Part shown: piece by piece, positions 17,464 to 25,563 of the stretch
Layout: the number at the start of each line of letters is the position of its first letter
Position numbering within the stretch: position 1 is the stretch's first letter
Made by a program: the position numbers and the translations under genes
Source of the DNA: Bacteroidota bacterium
Lineage (GTDB): Bacteria > Bacteroidota > Bacteroidia > UBA4408
Direction of reading: 5' to 3'
DNA length: 64,000 nucleotides
Assembly (NCBI GenBank): GCA_016718805.1
Contig: JADKCP010000003.1
Coordinates: forward strand, 124,001-188,000
The notes under the pieces: generated by a model
Databases searched by the model: none
What the model was told of the DNA's origin: nothing
The model's input: only the letters and a program-made list of their open reading frames with translations

Positions 17464-19317
17464 TTGAAACTCTATTTTCGCATACTTCGCTACATAAAAC
17501 CATATACCGGTTATGCAATTCTAAATGCCGGTTTTAATATACTGTTTGTAGTATTTTCATTGTTTTCACTCACCATGATTGCCCCTTTTCTTGACTTATT
17601 GTTTTTGAAAAATAACGACGATTATGCTGCACGAATTGCGAAGGGAGCACCAGAATTAAAAATTAACATCAGCTCACTTATCGATAATTTTTATTATTCA
17701 TTAACTGAAATGATTGTTGACCCCAACCGTGGAAAAGTATACACGCTAGTGTTTATTTGCATGTTGGTAGTAATCATGTTTTTTTTGAAAAATCTTTGTC
17801 GTTACCTCGCACTTTATTTTATTGCACCAATTCGAAACAATGTAGTACGTGATATTCGTAATGAAATTTATGCTAAAATTATTGAGCTTCCTTTATCGTA
17901 TTATTCAGAAGAAAGAAAGGGCGATATTATGAGCCGCATGACCAGTGATGTGCATGAAATTGAATGGTCAATCATGAAATCGCTGGAGGCTGTATTTCGT
18001 GATCCCATCTCTATAATTATTTTCATGGTAACCTTGGTAATAATGAGTCCGCAACTTACTTTATTCGTATTTATATTGTTGCCAATTGCAGGGGTATTAA
18101 TTGCCAGTTTGGGAAAAAGTTTGAAACGTACCTCTGTAAAGAGCAAAGATACCTTAGGTGAATTAATCTCAACAATCGAAGAAACTATTTCAGGCTTACG
18201 TATAATTAAAGCTTTTAATGCAGATAAACCTTCACGAATCAGGTTTGCATCCATCAATCAGGAATACACTAAACTGATGATTCGTATTTATCGCAAAACC
18301 GATTTAAGTTCACCCATGAGCGAGTTCCTTGGTACTTGTGTAATGGTGGTGGTAATGTACTTTGGTGGAAAGCTGGTGCTCGACGATCATCCTACATTAA
18401 ATGCTTCAGTTTTTATAACTTATATCGCCATTTTCTCGCAAGTAATTCCTCCGGCTCGTTCATTTACCGATGCCTATTACAACATACAAAAGGGAATTGC
18501 TTCGGCTGAGCGAATCGCCAAAATTTTGGATGCCGATATAACTATTCAAGAGGCAAAGGATGCAAAATCAATACATACTTTTTCTAACTGTATTGAATAT
18601 AAAAATGTGTCATTTGCCTATGTACGCGGAGACACAGGCTATGCATTAAAAAACATAAACCTTAAAATTGAAAAGGGAAAAACCATTGCATTGGTTGGTC
18701 AATCAGGAGCAGGTAAATCAACATTGGTTGATATTTTGCCACGATTTTATGATCCGAGCGAAGGAGAAGTGCTGATTGATGGAGTTCCACATACACACTA
18801 TAAAATTACCGATTTGCGTGGATTAATGGGCAATGTAACGCAGGAGTCAATTTTATTTAACGATACTGTTTTTAATAATATTGCATTTGGAATAGAGCAT
18901 GCGAATGAGCAAGATGTGATTGCTGCTGCGAAAATTGCAAATGCACATGATTTTATTTTGCAGATTGAAGGTGGCTATCAAAGCAATATTGGTGATAGAG
19001 GAAGTAAATTGAGTGGTGGCCAGCGACAACGATTAAGCATTGCAAGAGCAGTACTTAAAAACCCTCCAATATTAATTCTAGATGAGGCTACCTCAGCACT
19101 TGATACCGAATCTGAGCGCTTAGTGCAGGATGCTTTAAGTAATTTGATGAAAAATCGGACCTCCTTAATTATTGCACATCGATTATCAACCATTTTGCAT
19201 GCCGATGAGATTATTGTGATGAGCAAGGGCGAAATTATTGAACGAGGAACACATCACGAATTGTTGGCTAAGAATGGAGCCTACAAAAAGCTGAGTGATA
19301 TGCAGGCATTTGTGTAA
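17464..19317 (+). CDS. ABC half-transporter, MsbA/multidrug type
   Basis: The 617-residue protein has six predicted membrane segments in the first ~330 residues. The C-terminal nucleotide-binding domain has Walker A GQSGAGKST (near residue 412), signature LSGGQRQRLSIARA, Walker B ILILDEATSALD and the switch His in IIAHRLSTI. It would act as a homodimeric exporter. The resemblance to lipid A flippase MsbA is general, and drug or lipid export cannot be separated here. The start is a TTG, since no ATG lies near the first conserved residues. The stop codon overlaps a 17-bp palindrome that belongs to the deoC promoter region. Confidence 0.9.
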   Translation: MKLYFRILRYIKPYTGYAILNAGFNILFVVFSLFSLTMIAPFLDLLFLKNNDDYAARIAKGAPELKINISSLIDNFYYSLTEMIVDPNRGKVYTLVFICMLVVIMFFLKNLCRYLALYFIAPIRNNVVRDIRNEIYAKIIELPLSYYSEERKGDIMSRMTSDVHEIEWSIMKSLEAVFRDPISIIIFMVTLVIMSPQLTLFVFILLPIAGVLIASLGKSLKRTSVKSKDTLGELISTIEETISGLRIIKAFNADKPSRIRFASINQEYTKLMIRIYRKTDLSSPMSEFLGTCVMVVVMYFGGKLVLDDHPTLNASVFITYIAIFSQVIPPARSFTDAYYNIQKGIASAERIAKILDADITIQEAKDAKSIHTFSNCIEYKNVSFAYVRGDTGYALKNINLKIEKGKTIALVGQSGAGKSTLVDILPRFYDPSEGEVLIDGVPHTHYKITDLRGLMGNVTQESILFNDTVFNNIAFGIEHANEQDVIAAAKIANAHDFILQIEGGYQSNIGDRGSKLSGGQRQRLSIARAVLKNPPILILDEATSALDTESERLVQDALSNLMKNRTSLIIAHRLSTILHADEIIVMSKGEIIERGTHHELLAKNGAYKKLSDMQAFV

Positions 19318-19331
19318 ACGATCATCGTTTA
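19315..19331. promoter_or_regulatory. 17-bp perfect palindrome, candidate operator of the deoC unit
   Basis: TAAACGATCATCGTTTA has 8-bp arms and a single central base. A 1-base loop argues against an RNA hairpin and for binding of a dimeric regulator. The right arm contains the TTTA that serves as the candidate -33 element of deoC, so a bound protein would block the promoter. No regulator gene is adjacent. The left end overlaps the stop codon of the ABC transporter gene. Confidence 0.4.
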
Positions 19332-19357
19332 TTCAATAGCTAAATTTCTTATCTTTG
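19328..19357 (+). promoter_or_regulatory. Candidate promoter of deoC
   Basis: TTTA (19328-19331), an 18-base spacer and TATCTTTG (19350-19357) match the Bacteroidota -33/-7 consensus well, and the -7 box fits TAnnTTTG exactly. It lies 22 bases before the deoC ATG. Confidence 0.55.
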
Positions 19358-19379
19358 AAACTTCTGTAAAATTAGATAT

Positions 19380-20279
19380 ATGACCTATCCCGATTTTAAT
19401 AAAACAGTTACGGTCGATCAAGTTGGTATTGAGGAAAGATGCGCCCGTTTTCAGGCAAGAAGCATTAAAAAGGAAACCAAAGTAGAAGGTTTGAAGTTAG
19501 CACTGAACATGATTGATCTCACCACACTGGAAGGTAAAGATACTGAAGGTAAGGTGCGCCAAATGTGCTACAAGGCGGTTCACTTGCACGATGTTTATCC
19601 CGGATTACCTACAGTAGCTGCAGTTTGTGTTTACCCTACTTTTGTTAAAACAGCTAAGGAAGCGCTAAAGACTAGTGGTGTAAAAGTAGCGTCTGTTGCA
19701 ACTGCATTTCCAAGTGGTCAGTCAACACGTGCTATTAAAATTGCCGACACAAAGTTTGCTGTTGAAAATGGTGCGGATGAAGTAGACATGGTGATATCGC
19801 GAGGTGAATTTTTAAAAGGGAATTATAATTTCGTTTTCGATGAAATAGCTGCTATTAAAGAGGCGTGTGGCAAAGCCAGATTGAAAGTAATTTTCGAAAC
19901 CGGTGAAATTTCGACCCTTGACAATGTGCGGAAAGCTAGTGAAATTGCGATTTATGCTGGGGCAGATTTTATTAAAACATCCACCGGAAAAATTTCGCCT
20001 GCTGCCACCATGCCGGTAACTTTGGTAATGCTCGAAACAATTCGCGATTATTATTATCAAACAGGTATAATGGTTGGAATGAAGCCTGCCGGTGGAATAT
20101 CAACCGCCAAAAGTGCACTTCATTACTTGATTATGCTTCGCGAAACTTTAGGCAATGCCTGGCTTTCGAATGAATGGTTTCGATTTGGAGCAAGCAGTTT
20201 AGCCAACGATGTGTTAATGCAATTGATGAAAGAAAAAACAGGTCTTTATCAAAGTGCCGATTATTTTTCTAAAGATTAA
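19380..20279 (+). CDS. deoC: Deoxyribose-phosphate aldolase
   Basis: The 299-residue class I aldolase has the Schiff-base lysine block DFIKTSTGKISPAATMP (about residues 199-215) and the second active-site Lys region GMKPAGGIST. The DLTTLEGKDTEGKVRQMC block places it in the longer, DERA-like branch also found in eukaryotes. It splits 2-deoxyribose-5-phosphate into glyceraldehyde-3-phosphate and acetaldehyde. The aldehyde dehydrogenase genes that follow would suit removal of acetaldehyde, an inference from context. No deoD/deoA nucleoside phosphorylase gene is in the window. Confidence 0.94.
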   Translation: MTYPDFNKTVTVDQVGIEERCARFQARSIKKETKVEGLKLALNMIDLTTLEGKDTEGKVRQMCYKAVHLHDVYPGLPTVAAVCVYPTFVKTAKEALKTSGVKVASVATAFPSGQSTRAIKIADTKFAVENGADEVDMVISRGEFLKGNYNFVFDEIAAIKEACGKARLKVIFETGEISTLDNVRKASEIAIYAGADFIKTSTGKISPAATMPVTLVMLETIRDYYYQTGIMVGMKPAGGISTAKSALHYLIMLRETLGNAWLSNEWFRFGASSLANDVLMQLMKEKTGLYQSADYFSKD

Positions 20280-20331
20280 ACTATACAATTATTCGTTTCA
20301 AAAAACCAGCACAACAAGTTCAATTCAACAA

Positions 20332-21006
20332 ATGCAGTTAGAAGCCGATAAAATAGTTCATATTACTTACCAAACTACTGGTGAGGATAAGCTCTTTTTG
20401 ATGGACGAGAATTATATTCAATTGCTGAAATTGTATGCCGCTTGGTTAACACCTGTTGCCGATACCTATGCGTATTGCTTGTTACCGAAGCAAATCCACT
20501 TTCTGGTTAAAATTAAATCTGAAAAGGAATTGTTTAATTTTTTAAAGATGAATGGGAAATTTCCGGATGAAACCATGCGATTCGAAGAAATAAAAAATTT
20601 ACAATTAATTCCTGAAAATCCTTTGGGAACTATATTCAGCATGCATTTAACCAAGCACATTGCAGCCTTCTTAAATGAGTACCTTCTCGAGCATAAACAA
20701 GCACAACTTAAGGGTGGAGGTTTTGCAGCGCGTAATTTCAAAAAGTTTGAAATTGCAACGGATGAACTGTTGTCAACTGCTATCATTAACATTCACCAAA
20801 AACCAATGGTTTTGGGAGAAATTACCAACTTCGAACAATGGAAATATTCGAGTTATACAGCTATTCTTTCGGATAAAGCAAGTGCCTTAAAACGTGAAAA
20901 AGTACTTGATTTATTTGGGAGTCGTGAAAATTACATTCAAGCACATCAAACTTCAATAGCTACCATTTCACCTTTAGAACTTCACGAAAAATTAAATCTA
21001 AATTAA
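20332..21006 (+). CDS. Y1/HUH (RAYT-like) transposase homologue with lost catalytic residues
   Basis: Starting at the ATG at 20332, the 224-residue protein follows the REP-associated/IS200-like Y1 transposase pattern: KIVHITYQTTGEDKLFL, NYIQLLKLYAAWLTPVADTYAYCLLP, and a C-terminal NIHQKPM...QWKYSSY...LDLFGSRENYIQAH. The normal HUH motif after LP(N) is changed to Q54-I55-H56. The catalytic Tyr of the 'YIHxNP' motif is replaced by Asn153. It therefore should not cut DNA. The frame is intact, with no frameshift, no terminal repeats and no insertion sequence around it, so it looks like a retained, re-purposed or freshly dead gene. An alternative GTG start at 20254 would overlap deoC by 26 bases. 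It lies between deoC and the aldehyde dehydrogenase on the same strand. Confidence 0.75.
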   Translation: MQLEADKIVHITYQTTGEDKLFLMDENYIQLLKLYAAWLTPVADTYAYCLLPKQIHFLVKIKSEKELFNFLKMNGKFPDETMRFEEIKNLQLIPENPLGTIFSMHLTKHIAAFLNEYLLEHKQAQLKGGGFAARNFKKFEIATDELLSTAIINIHQKPMVLGEITNFEQWKYSSYTAILSDKASALKREKVLDLFGSRENYIQAHQTSIATISPLELHEKLNLN

Positions 21007-21059
21007 TCAGTAAAACACTTTTGTAAAACTCTAATTTACCAAAGTCAATAATACAACAT

Positions 21060-22535
21060 ATGGCAAAAAAGGAAACACCAAAATTAGATTTCAGCAAAGG
21101 ATGGGGAAGCACTTTCGCTCCTGCTCCTGAAAGCACAAGTCATATCCAAGTAAAAAAGCAGTACGACTTATTCATCAATGGAAAATGGGTCAAACCCGAA
21201 TCAGGGAAATATTTTCCTACCATTAATCCCGCAACAGAGCAAGTTATTTCAACTATTGCCGAAGCAAATGAAAAGGATGTTAACAAAGCTGTGAAGGCGG
21301 CAAGAGATGCCTACAACAAGGTGTGGAGTAAGATGCCTGCTAAGGAACGCGCAAAGTATATTTACCGAATTGCACGCACCATACAAGAACGTGCAAGAGA
21401 GTTTGCAGTTATTGAAACCATGGATGGCGGGAAATCAATTCGCGAATCACGTGATATTGATGTACCATTGGCAGCGAACCACTTTTTTTATTATGCTGGT
21501 TGGGCCGACAAATTAGAGTATGCATTCCCTAATCGAATTCCTAAACCTTTAGGTGTAGCTGGTCAAATTATTCCTTGGAATTTTCCTTTATTAATGGCTG
21601 CCTGGAAGATTGCTCCGGCTCTGGCTACAGGAAATACAGTGGTGTTAAAACCGGCTGAAACCACATCGCTAACTGCTTTAAAATTAGCCGAAGTTATTGC
21701 CGATTGTGGCTTACCCGAAGGAGTTGTAAACATTGTAACCGGTGCCGGTAAAACTGGTGCCGCACTTGTTAATCATCCCGATATTGATAAAATTGCATTT
21801 ACAGGAAGTACCGATGTGGGTAAAATAATTCAACGCTCCATTGCAGGAACATCCAAAAAACTTACACTTGAACTAGGCGGAAAAGCAGCGAACATTATTT
21901 TTGACGATGCTCCAATCAATCAAGCAGTAGAAGGTATCGTCAATGGAATCTTTTTTAATCAAGGACATGTTTGTTGCGCCGGTTCGCGATTGTTTGTGCA
22001 GGAAGGTATTGCCGACATGGTGATTAGCAAATTAAAAGATCGCATGGAAACACTCATTGTTGGTGATCCAATGGATAAAAATACCGACATAGGTGCTATT
22101 AATTCAAAAGAACAATTAGCGAAGATTAATGACTACATCAGCATTGGTAAAAATGAAGGAGCCGAATTTTATCAAAGTAGTTGCGCAATCCCTAAAAAGG
22201 GATTCTTCTGTCGCCCAACATTATTTTTAAATGCATCTCAATCGCATCGAATTGTACAAGAAGAAATTTTTGGGCCGGTACTGGCTGTTCAAACTTTCAG
22301 AACTATAGAAGAAGTGATTGAAAAAGCCAACAACATTCCTTATGGCTTATCAGCAGGTGTTTGGACTGACAAAGGGTCTAAGATTTTTAATTTAACTACT
22401 AAGCTTAGAGCCGGAGTAGTATGGGCCAACACTTATAACAAGTTTGATCCAACTTCACCTTTTGGAGGATACAAAGAAAGCGGATTTGGGCGTGAAGGTG
22501 GAATTCATGGTTTGCACAGTTATGTAAAATTTTAA
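21060..22535 (+). CDS. Aldehyde dehydrogenase (catalytically complete, ALDH16-like first half)
   Basis: The 491-residue NAD(P)-dependent enzyme has all ALDH catalytic features. These are the cofactor block IIPWNFPLLMAAWKIAPAL, the Gly loop FTGSTDVGK, the general base Glu in LTLELGGKAAN, and the nucleophile Cys in NQGHVCCAGSR (Cys305 by alignment with the usual GQxC motif). It also has the C-terminal EEIFGPV and SPFGGYKESGFGREGG blocks. An N-terminal extension of about 35 residues (WGSTFAPAPES) precedes the usual start of the fold. Its position after deoC suggests acetaldehyde oxidation. A catalytically empty half-ALDH follows 70 bases downstream; together they resemble an ALDH16 protein divided into two genes. 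Confidence 0.92.
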   Translation: MAKKETPKLDFSKGWGSTFAPAPESTSHIQVKKQYDLFINGKWVKPESGKYFPTINPATEQVISTIAEANEKDVNKAVKAARDAYNKVWSKMPAKERAKYIYRIARTIQERAREFAVIETMDGGKSIRESRDIDVPLAANHFFYYAGWADKLEYAFPNRIPKPLGVAGQIIPWNFPLLMAAWKIAPALATGNTVVLKPAETTSLTALKLAEVIADCGLPEGVVNIVTGAGKTGAALVNHPDIDKIAFTGSTDVGKIIQRSIAGTSKKLTLELGGKAANIIFDDAPINQAVEGIVNGIFFNQGHVCCAGSRLFVQEGIADMVISKLKDRMETLIVGDPMDKNTDIGAINSKEQLAKINDYISIGKNEGAEFYQSSCAIPKKGFFCRPTLFLNASQSHRIVQEEIFGPVLAVQTFRTIEEVIEKANNIPYGLSAGVWTDKGSKIFNLTTKLRAGVVWANTYNKFDPTSPFGGYKESGFGREGGIHGLHSYVKF

Positions 22536-22605
22536 TTCATCAGGTACTTTACTCAATTATAATTTGAATAGAGTTAGCATACATTCAATTTTAAAACAAT
22601 AAAAA

Positions 22606-23490
22606 ATGTCACGTTTGGAAATAATCAAAACATATAAAATTTATATAGGAGGGCAGTTTCCTCGAACTGAATCTGGACGCTATTATCCATTAAAAAATAA
22701 GTCTGGAAAAGTGCTTGCGAATATATGCTTGTCTTCGCGAAAGGACTTTCGTAATGCTGTAGTTGCTGCACGTGCAGCATTTGGAGCTTGGAGTTCAAAG
22801 TCTGGCTTAAATCGTAGCCAAATACTTTATCGCATTGCTGAAATGTTAGAAGGCCGAAGAACACAATTTATTCAGGAATTACAGCTTCAGGGAAGCAGTG
22901 TGAAAGCTGCTGAAGAGGAAGTGAATTTATCCATCGATCGATTGGTCTATTATGCTGGATGGTGTGATAAGTATCAACAACTGTTTAGCTCTGTAAATCC
23001 GGTTGCTTCTTCCCATTTTAATTTTTCAGTACCAGAGCCAAGCGGCGTAGTTGCAATACTGGCGCCTCAGGAAAATTCGTTGATAGGATTAGTATCTGCA
23101 ATTGCTCCTGTTATAGCAGGAGGTAACACCTGTATTGCTTTGGCTTCTGAAAATTATCCCTTGTGTGCTGTTACTTTTGCAGAAGTAATTAATTCGAGTG
23201 ATGTTCCGGGTGGTGTAGTAAATATTTTAACCGGCACTGCCGCTGAATTAAATGCGCATTTTGCCTCACACATGGATGTTAACGCAGTGGTTTATTATGG
23301 TAGCAACGAAGCACAAACCAAATTAATACAGGAAAATGCAGTGGCTAATGTAAAGCGAGTATTCATTCATAACAAAGCAAACTCACTAGATGAAAAAGCG
23401 CAGGGACCCTATCATATTTTCGACCTTCAAGAAATAAAAACAACCTGGCATCCAATTGAAAATATTGGCGCGGCTAAGGCAGGATATTAA
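22606..23490 (+). CDS. Half-length aldehyde dehydrogenase-like protein without catalytic Cys (ALDH16 C-terminal-like)
   Basis: The 294-residue protein resembles only the NAD-binding half of ALDH. It has IGGQFPRTESGRYYPL, KDFRNAVVAARAAFGAW, YYAGWCDKYQ, a cofactor-like segment GVVAILAPQENSLIGLV and PGGVVNILTG, and then stops before the region that carries the nucleophile Cys. The Gly loop is altered (VVYYGSNEAQT in place of FTGST). The frame is clean and ends on its own TAA, so this is not an obvious broken gene. ALDH16 proteins have a complete ALDH followed by such an empty half-domain in one chain. Here the order is the same but the parts are separate genes. A structural subunit role is inferred. 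Confidence 0.82.
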   Translation: MSRLEIIKTYKIYIGGQFPRTESGRYYPLKNKSGKVLANICLSSRKDFRNAVVAARAAFGAWSSKSGLNRSQILYRIAEMLEGRRTQFIQELQLQGSSVKAAEEEVNLSIDRLVYYAGWCDKYQQLFSSVNPVASSHFNFSVPEPSGVVAILAPQENSLIGLVSAIAPVIAGGNTCIALASENYPLCAVTFAEVINSSDVPGGVVNILTGTAAELNAHFASHMDVNAVVYYGSNEAQTKLIQENAVANVKRVFIHNKANSLDEKAQGPYHIFDLQEIKTTWHPIENIGAAKAGY

Positions 23491-23520
23491 TAGTAGTGTA
23501 TAAAAATAAAAATCAACAGA

Positions 23521-24609
23521 ATGAATAAAGTAGCATTAATAACGGGAGTAACTGGGCAAGATGGTTCTTATTTAGCCGAATTTCTTTTGAAAAAGGGATA
23601 TACGGTTCATGGAATAAAAAGAAGAAGCTCCATGTTTAATACCGATCGTATCGATCATTTATACAAAGACCAACACGAAAAAAAGGTGAACTTTTTTTTA
23701 CACTATGGCGATTTAACCGATTCTACCAATTTAATTCGAATAGTACAAGAAGTAAAACCGGATGAAATTTATAATTTGGCTGCGCAATCTCACGTAAAGG
23801 TTTCGTTTGAAACTCCAGAATATACAGCTAATTCCGACGCTTTGGGTACACTTCGTATTTTAGAAGCCATTCGTATTTTAGGGTTAGAAAAAAAGACTCG
23901 TTTTTATCAGGCAAGTACCTCCGAGTTATACGGTGAAGTGCAAGAAATACCGCAGCGAGAAACTACCCCTTTTTATCCACGAAGCCCTTATGGAGTCGCA
24001 AAGTTATATGGCTTTTGGATTGTAAAAAATTACCGTGAAGCTTATGGTATGTTTGCTTGTAATGGAATTTTATTTAATCACGAAAGTCCGGTGCGTGGTG
24101 AAACCTTTGTTACACGCAAAATTACACGTGCTGTTGCGAAAATAAGTTTAGGATTGCAAGAAAAGGTATTTATGGGAAACATAGATGCAGAGCGCGATTG
24201 GGGACATGCACGCGATTATGTTGAAGGCATGTGGTTAATGCTACAACAAGATACAGCCGACGATTTTGTTTTGGCTACCGGTAAAAAAATATCGGTTCGT
24301 TCCTTTATAGAATTATCCTTTAAAGAAGTAGGAATTGAAATTGAATGGAAAGGTAATGCCGAGAAGGAAAAGGGAATCAATAAAGCAAACGGAAAAACAC
24401 TCGTTGAAATTGATCCTAAATATTATCGACCTACCGAAGTTGATTTATTGGTAGGTGATGCTTCCAAAGCAAAAGAAAAACTCGGCTGGACACCAAAACT
24501 AACCGTTGAAGAATTAATCAAAGAAATGGTAAAATCGGATGTGGAGCTGTTCAAACGAGATAAGTATTTGTTGGAGGGCGGACATAGTGTATTAAACTTT
24601 CACGAATAA
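23521..24609 (+). CDS. gmd: GDP-mannose 4,6-dehydratase
   Basis: This 362-residue short-chain dehydrogenase has the NADP-binding motif TGVTGQDGSYLAEFLL at the N-terminus. It also has the family blocks NLAAQSHVKVSFE, QASTSELYGEVQEIPQ, the catalytic YxxxK in SPYGVAK, and NHESPVRGETFVTRKIT. It converts GDP-D-mannose to GDP-4-keto-6-deoxymannose. The next gene, 4 bases on, encodes the enzyme that completes GDP-L-fucose, so the two form an operon for an activated fucose donor. Confidence 0.97.
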   Translation: MNKVALITGVTGQDGSYLAEFLLKKGYTVHGIKRRSSMFNTDRIDHLYKDQHEKKVNFFLHYGDLTDSTNLIRIVQEVKPDEIYNLAAQSHVKVSFETPEYTANSDALGTLRILEAIRILGLEKKTRFYQASTSELYGEVQEIPQRETTPFYPRSPYGVAKLYGFWIVKNYREAYGMFACNGILFNHESPVRGETFVTRKITRAVAKISLGLQEKVFMGNIDAERDWGHARDYVEGMWLMLQQDTADDFVLATGKKISVRSFIELSFKEVGIEIEWKGNAEKEKGINKANGKTLVEIDPKYYRPTEVDLLVGDASKAKEKLGWTPKLTVEELIKEMVKSDVELFKRDKYLLEGGHSVLNFHE

Positions 24610-24613
24610 TTAA

Positions 24614-25561
24614 ATGAATAGTAACTCAAAAATATTTATAGCCGGGCATAATGGGATGGTAGGGTCTGCTATTTTGAGACGCCTTACAGCAGAAGGATTT
24701 TCCAATTTTGTAGTTCGAAGTTCAAAAGAACTCGACTTAAGAAATCAACAACAAGTAACTGATTTTTTCGCTAGTGAAAAGCCTGAATTTGTTTTTTTAG
24801 CTGCTGCTAAAGTAGGCGGTATTGTGGCGAACAACACCTATCGTGGAGCATTTTTGTATGAGAACTTAATGATTCAAAATAACGTGATTCATGCTGCCTA
24901 TTTAAATGGAGTAAAAAAATTAATGTTTCTTGGATCATCCTGTATCTATCCAAAGTTAGCCCCTCAGCCGCTTAAAGAAGAGTACCTTCTAACCGGATTG
25001 CTGGAGCCAACCAATGAACCATACGCTATTGCAAAAATCGCTGGTATTAAAATGTGCGACGCTTATCGTAGTCAGTACGGATGTAATTTTATTTCGGTAA
25101 TGCCAACCAATTTATATGGTCCTAACGACAATTACGATTTAAACAATTCACATGTGCTGCCAGCATTGTTGCGAAAGTTCCACACTGCGAAAGTTGAGAA
25201 TAAGGCTACTGTTGAAATTTGGGGAAGTGGTAGCCCAATGCGTGAATTTTTGCACGTAGATGATTTAGCAGAAGCTTGTTATTATTTGATGCAAAATTAC
25301 AATGAAGCAGGTTTAGTAAATATTGGAGTAGGAGAGGATATAAGTATTAAGGATCTTGCACTTTTGATTAAGAAAATTGTTGGATATTCAGGAGAATTAA
25401 AATTTGATGCATCTAAACCTGATGGCACACCCCGTAAATTAATGGATGTAAGCAAACTGCACGCATTCGGTTGGAAACACAAAATTGGGTTAGAAGATGG
25501 AATTAAAAATGTGTATCAAGCTGCGCTTCCAATTTTTAATGCCGAAGTTGTTCAACCCTAG
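24614..25561 (+). CDS. fcl: GDP-L-fucose synthase
   Basis: The 315-residue epimerase/reductase has the N-terminal motif IFIAGHNGMVGSAILRRL, SSCIYPKLAPQPLKEEYLLTG, the catalytic YxxxK in EPYAIAKIAG, and PTNLYGPNDNYDL. It epimerises and reduces the gmd product to GDP-L-fucose. It starts 4 bases after gmd and ends 2 bases before the next ATG, so the Wzi/RemB-like gene is very likely on the same transcript. Confidence 0.96.
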   Translation: MNSNSKIFIAGHNGMVGSAILRRLTAEGFSNFVVRSSKELDLRNQQQVTDFFASEKPEFVFLAAAKVGGIVANNTYRGAFLYENLMIQNNVIHAAYLNGVKKLMFLGSSCIYPKLAPQPLKEEYLLTGLLEPTNEPYAIAKIAGIKMCDAYRSQYGCNFISVMPTNLYGPNDNYDLNNSHVLPALLRKFHTAKVENKATVEIWGSGSPMREFLHVDDLAEACYYLMQNYNEAGLVNIGVGEDISIKDLALLIKKIVGYSGELKFDASKPDGTPRKLMDVSKLHAFGWKHKIGLEDGIKNVYQAALPIFNAEVVQP

Positions 25562-25563
25562 AT

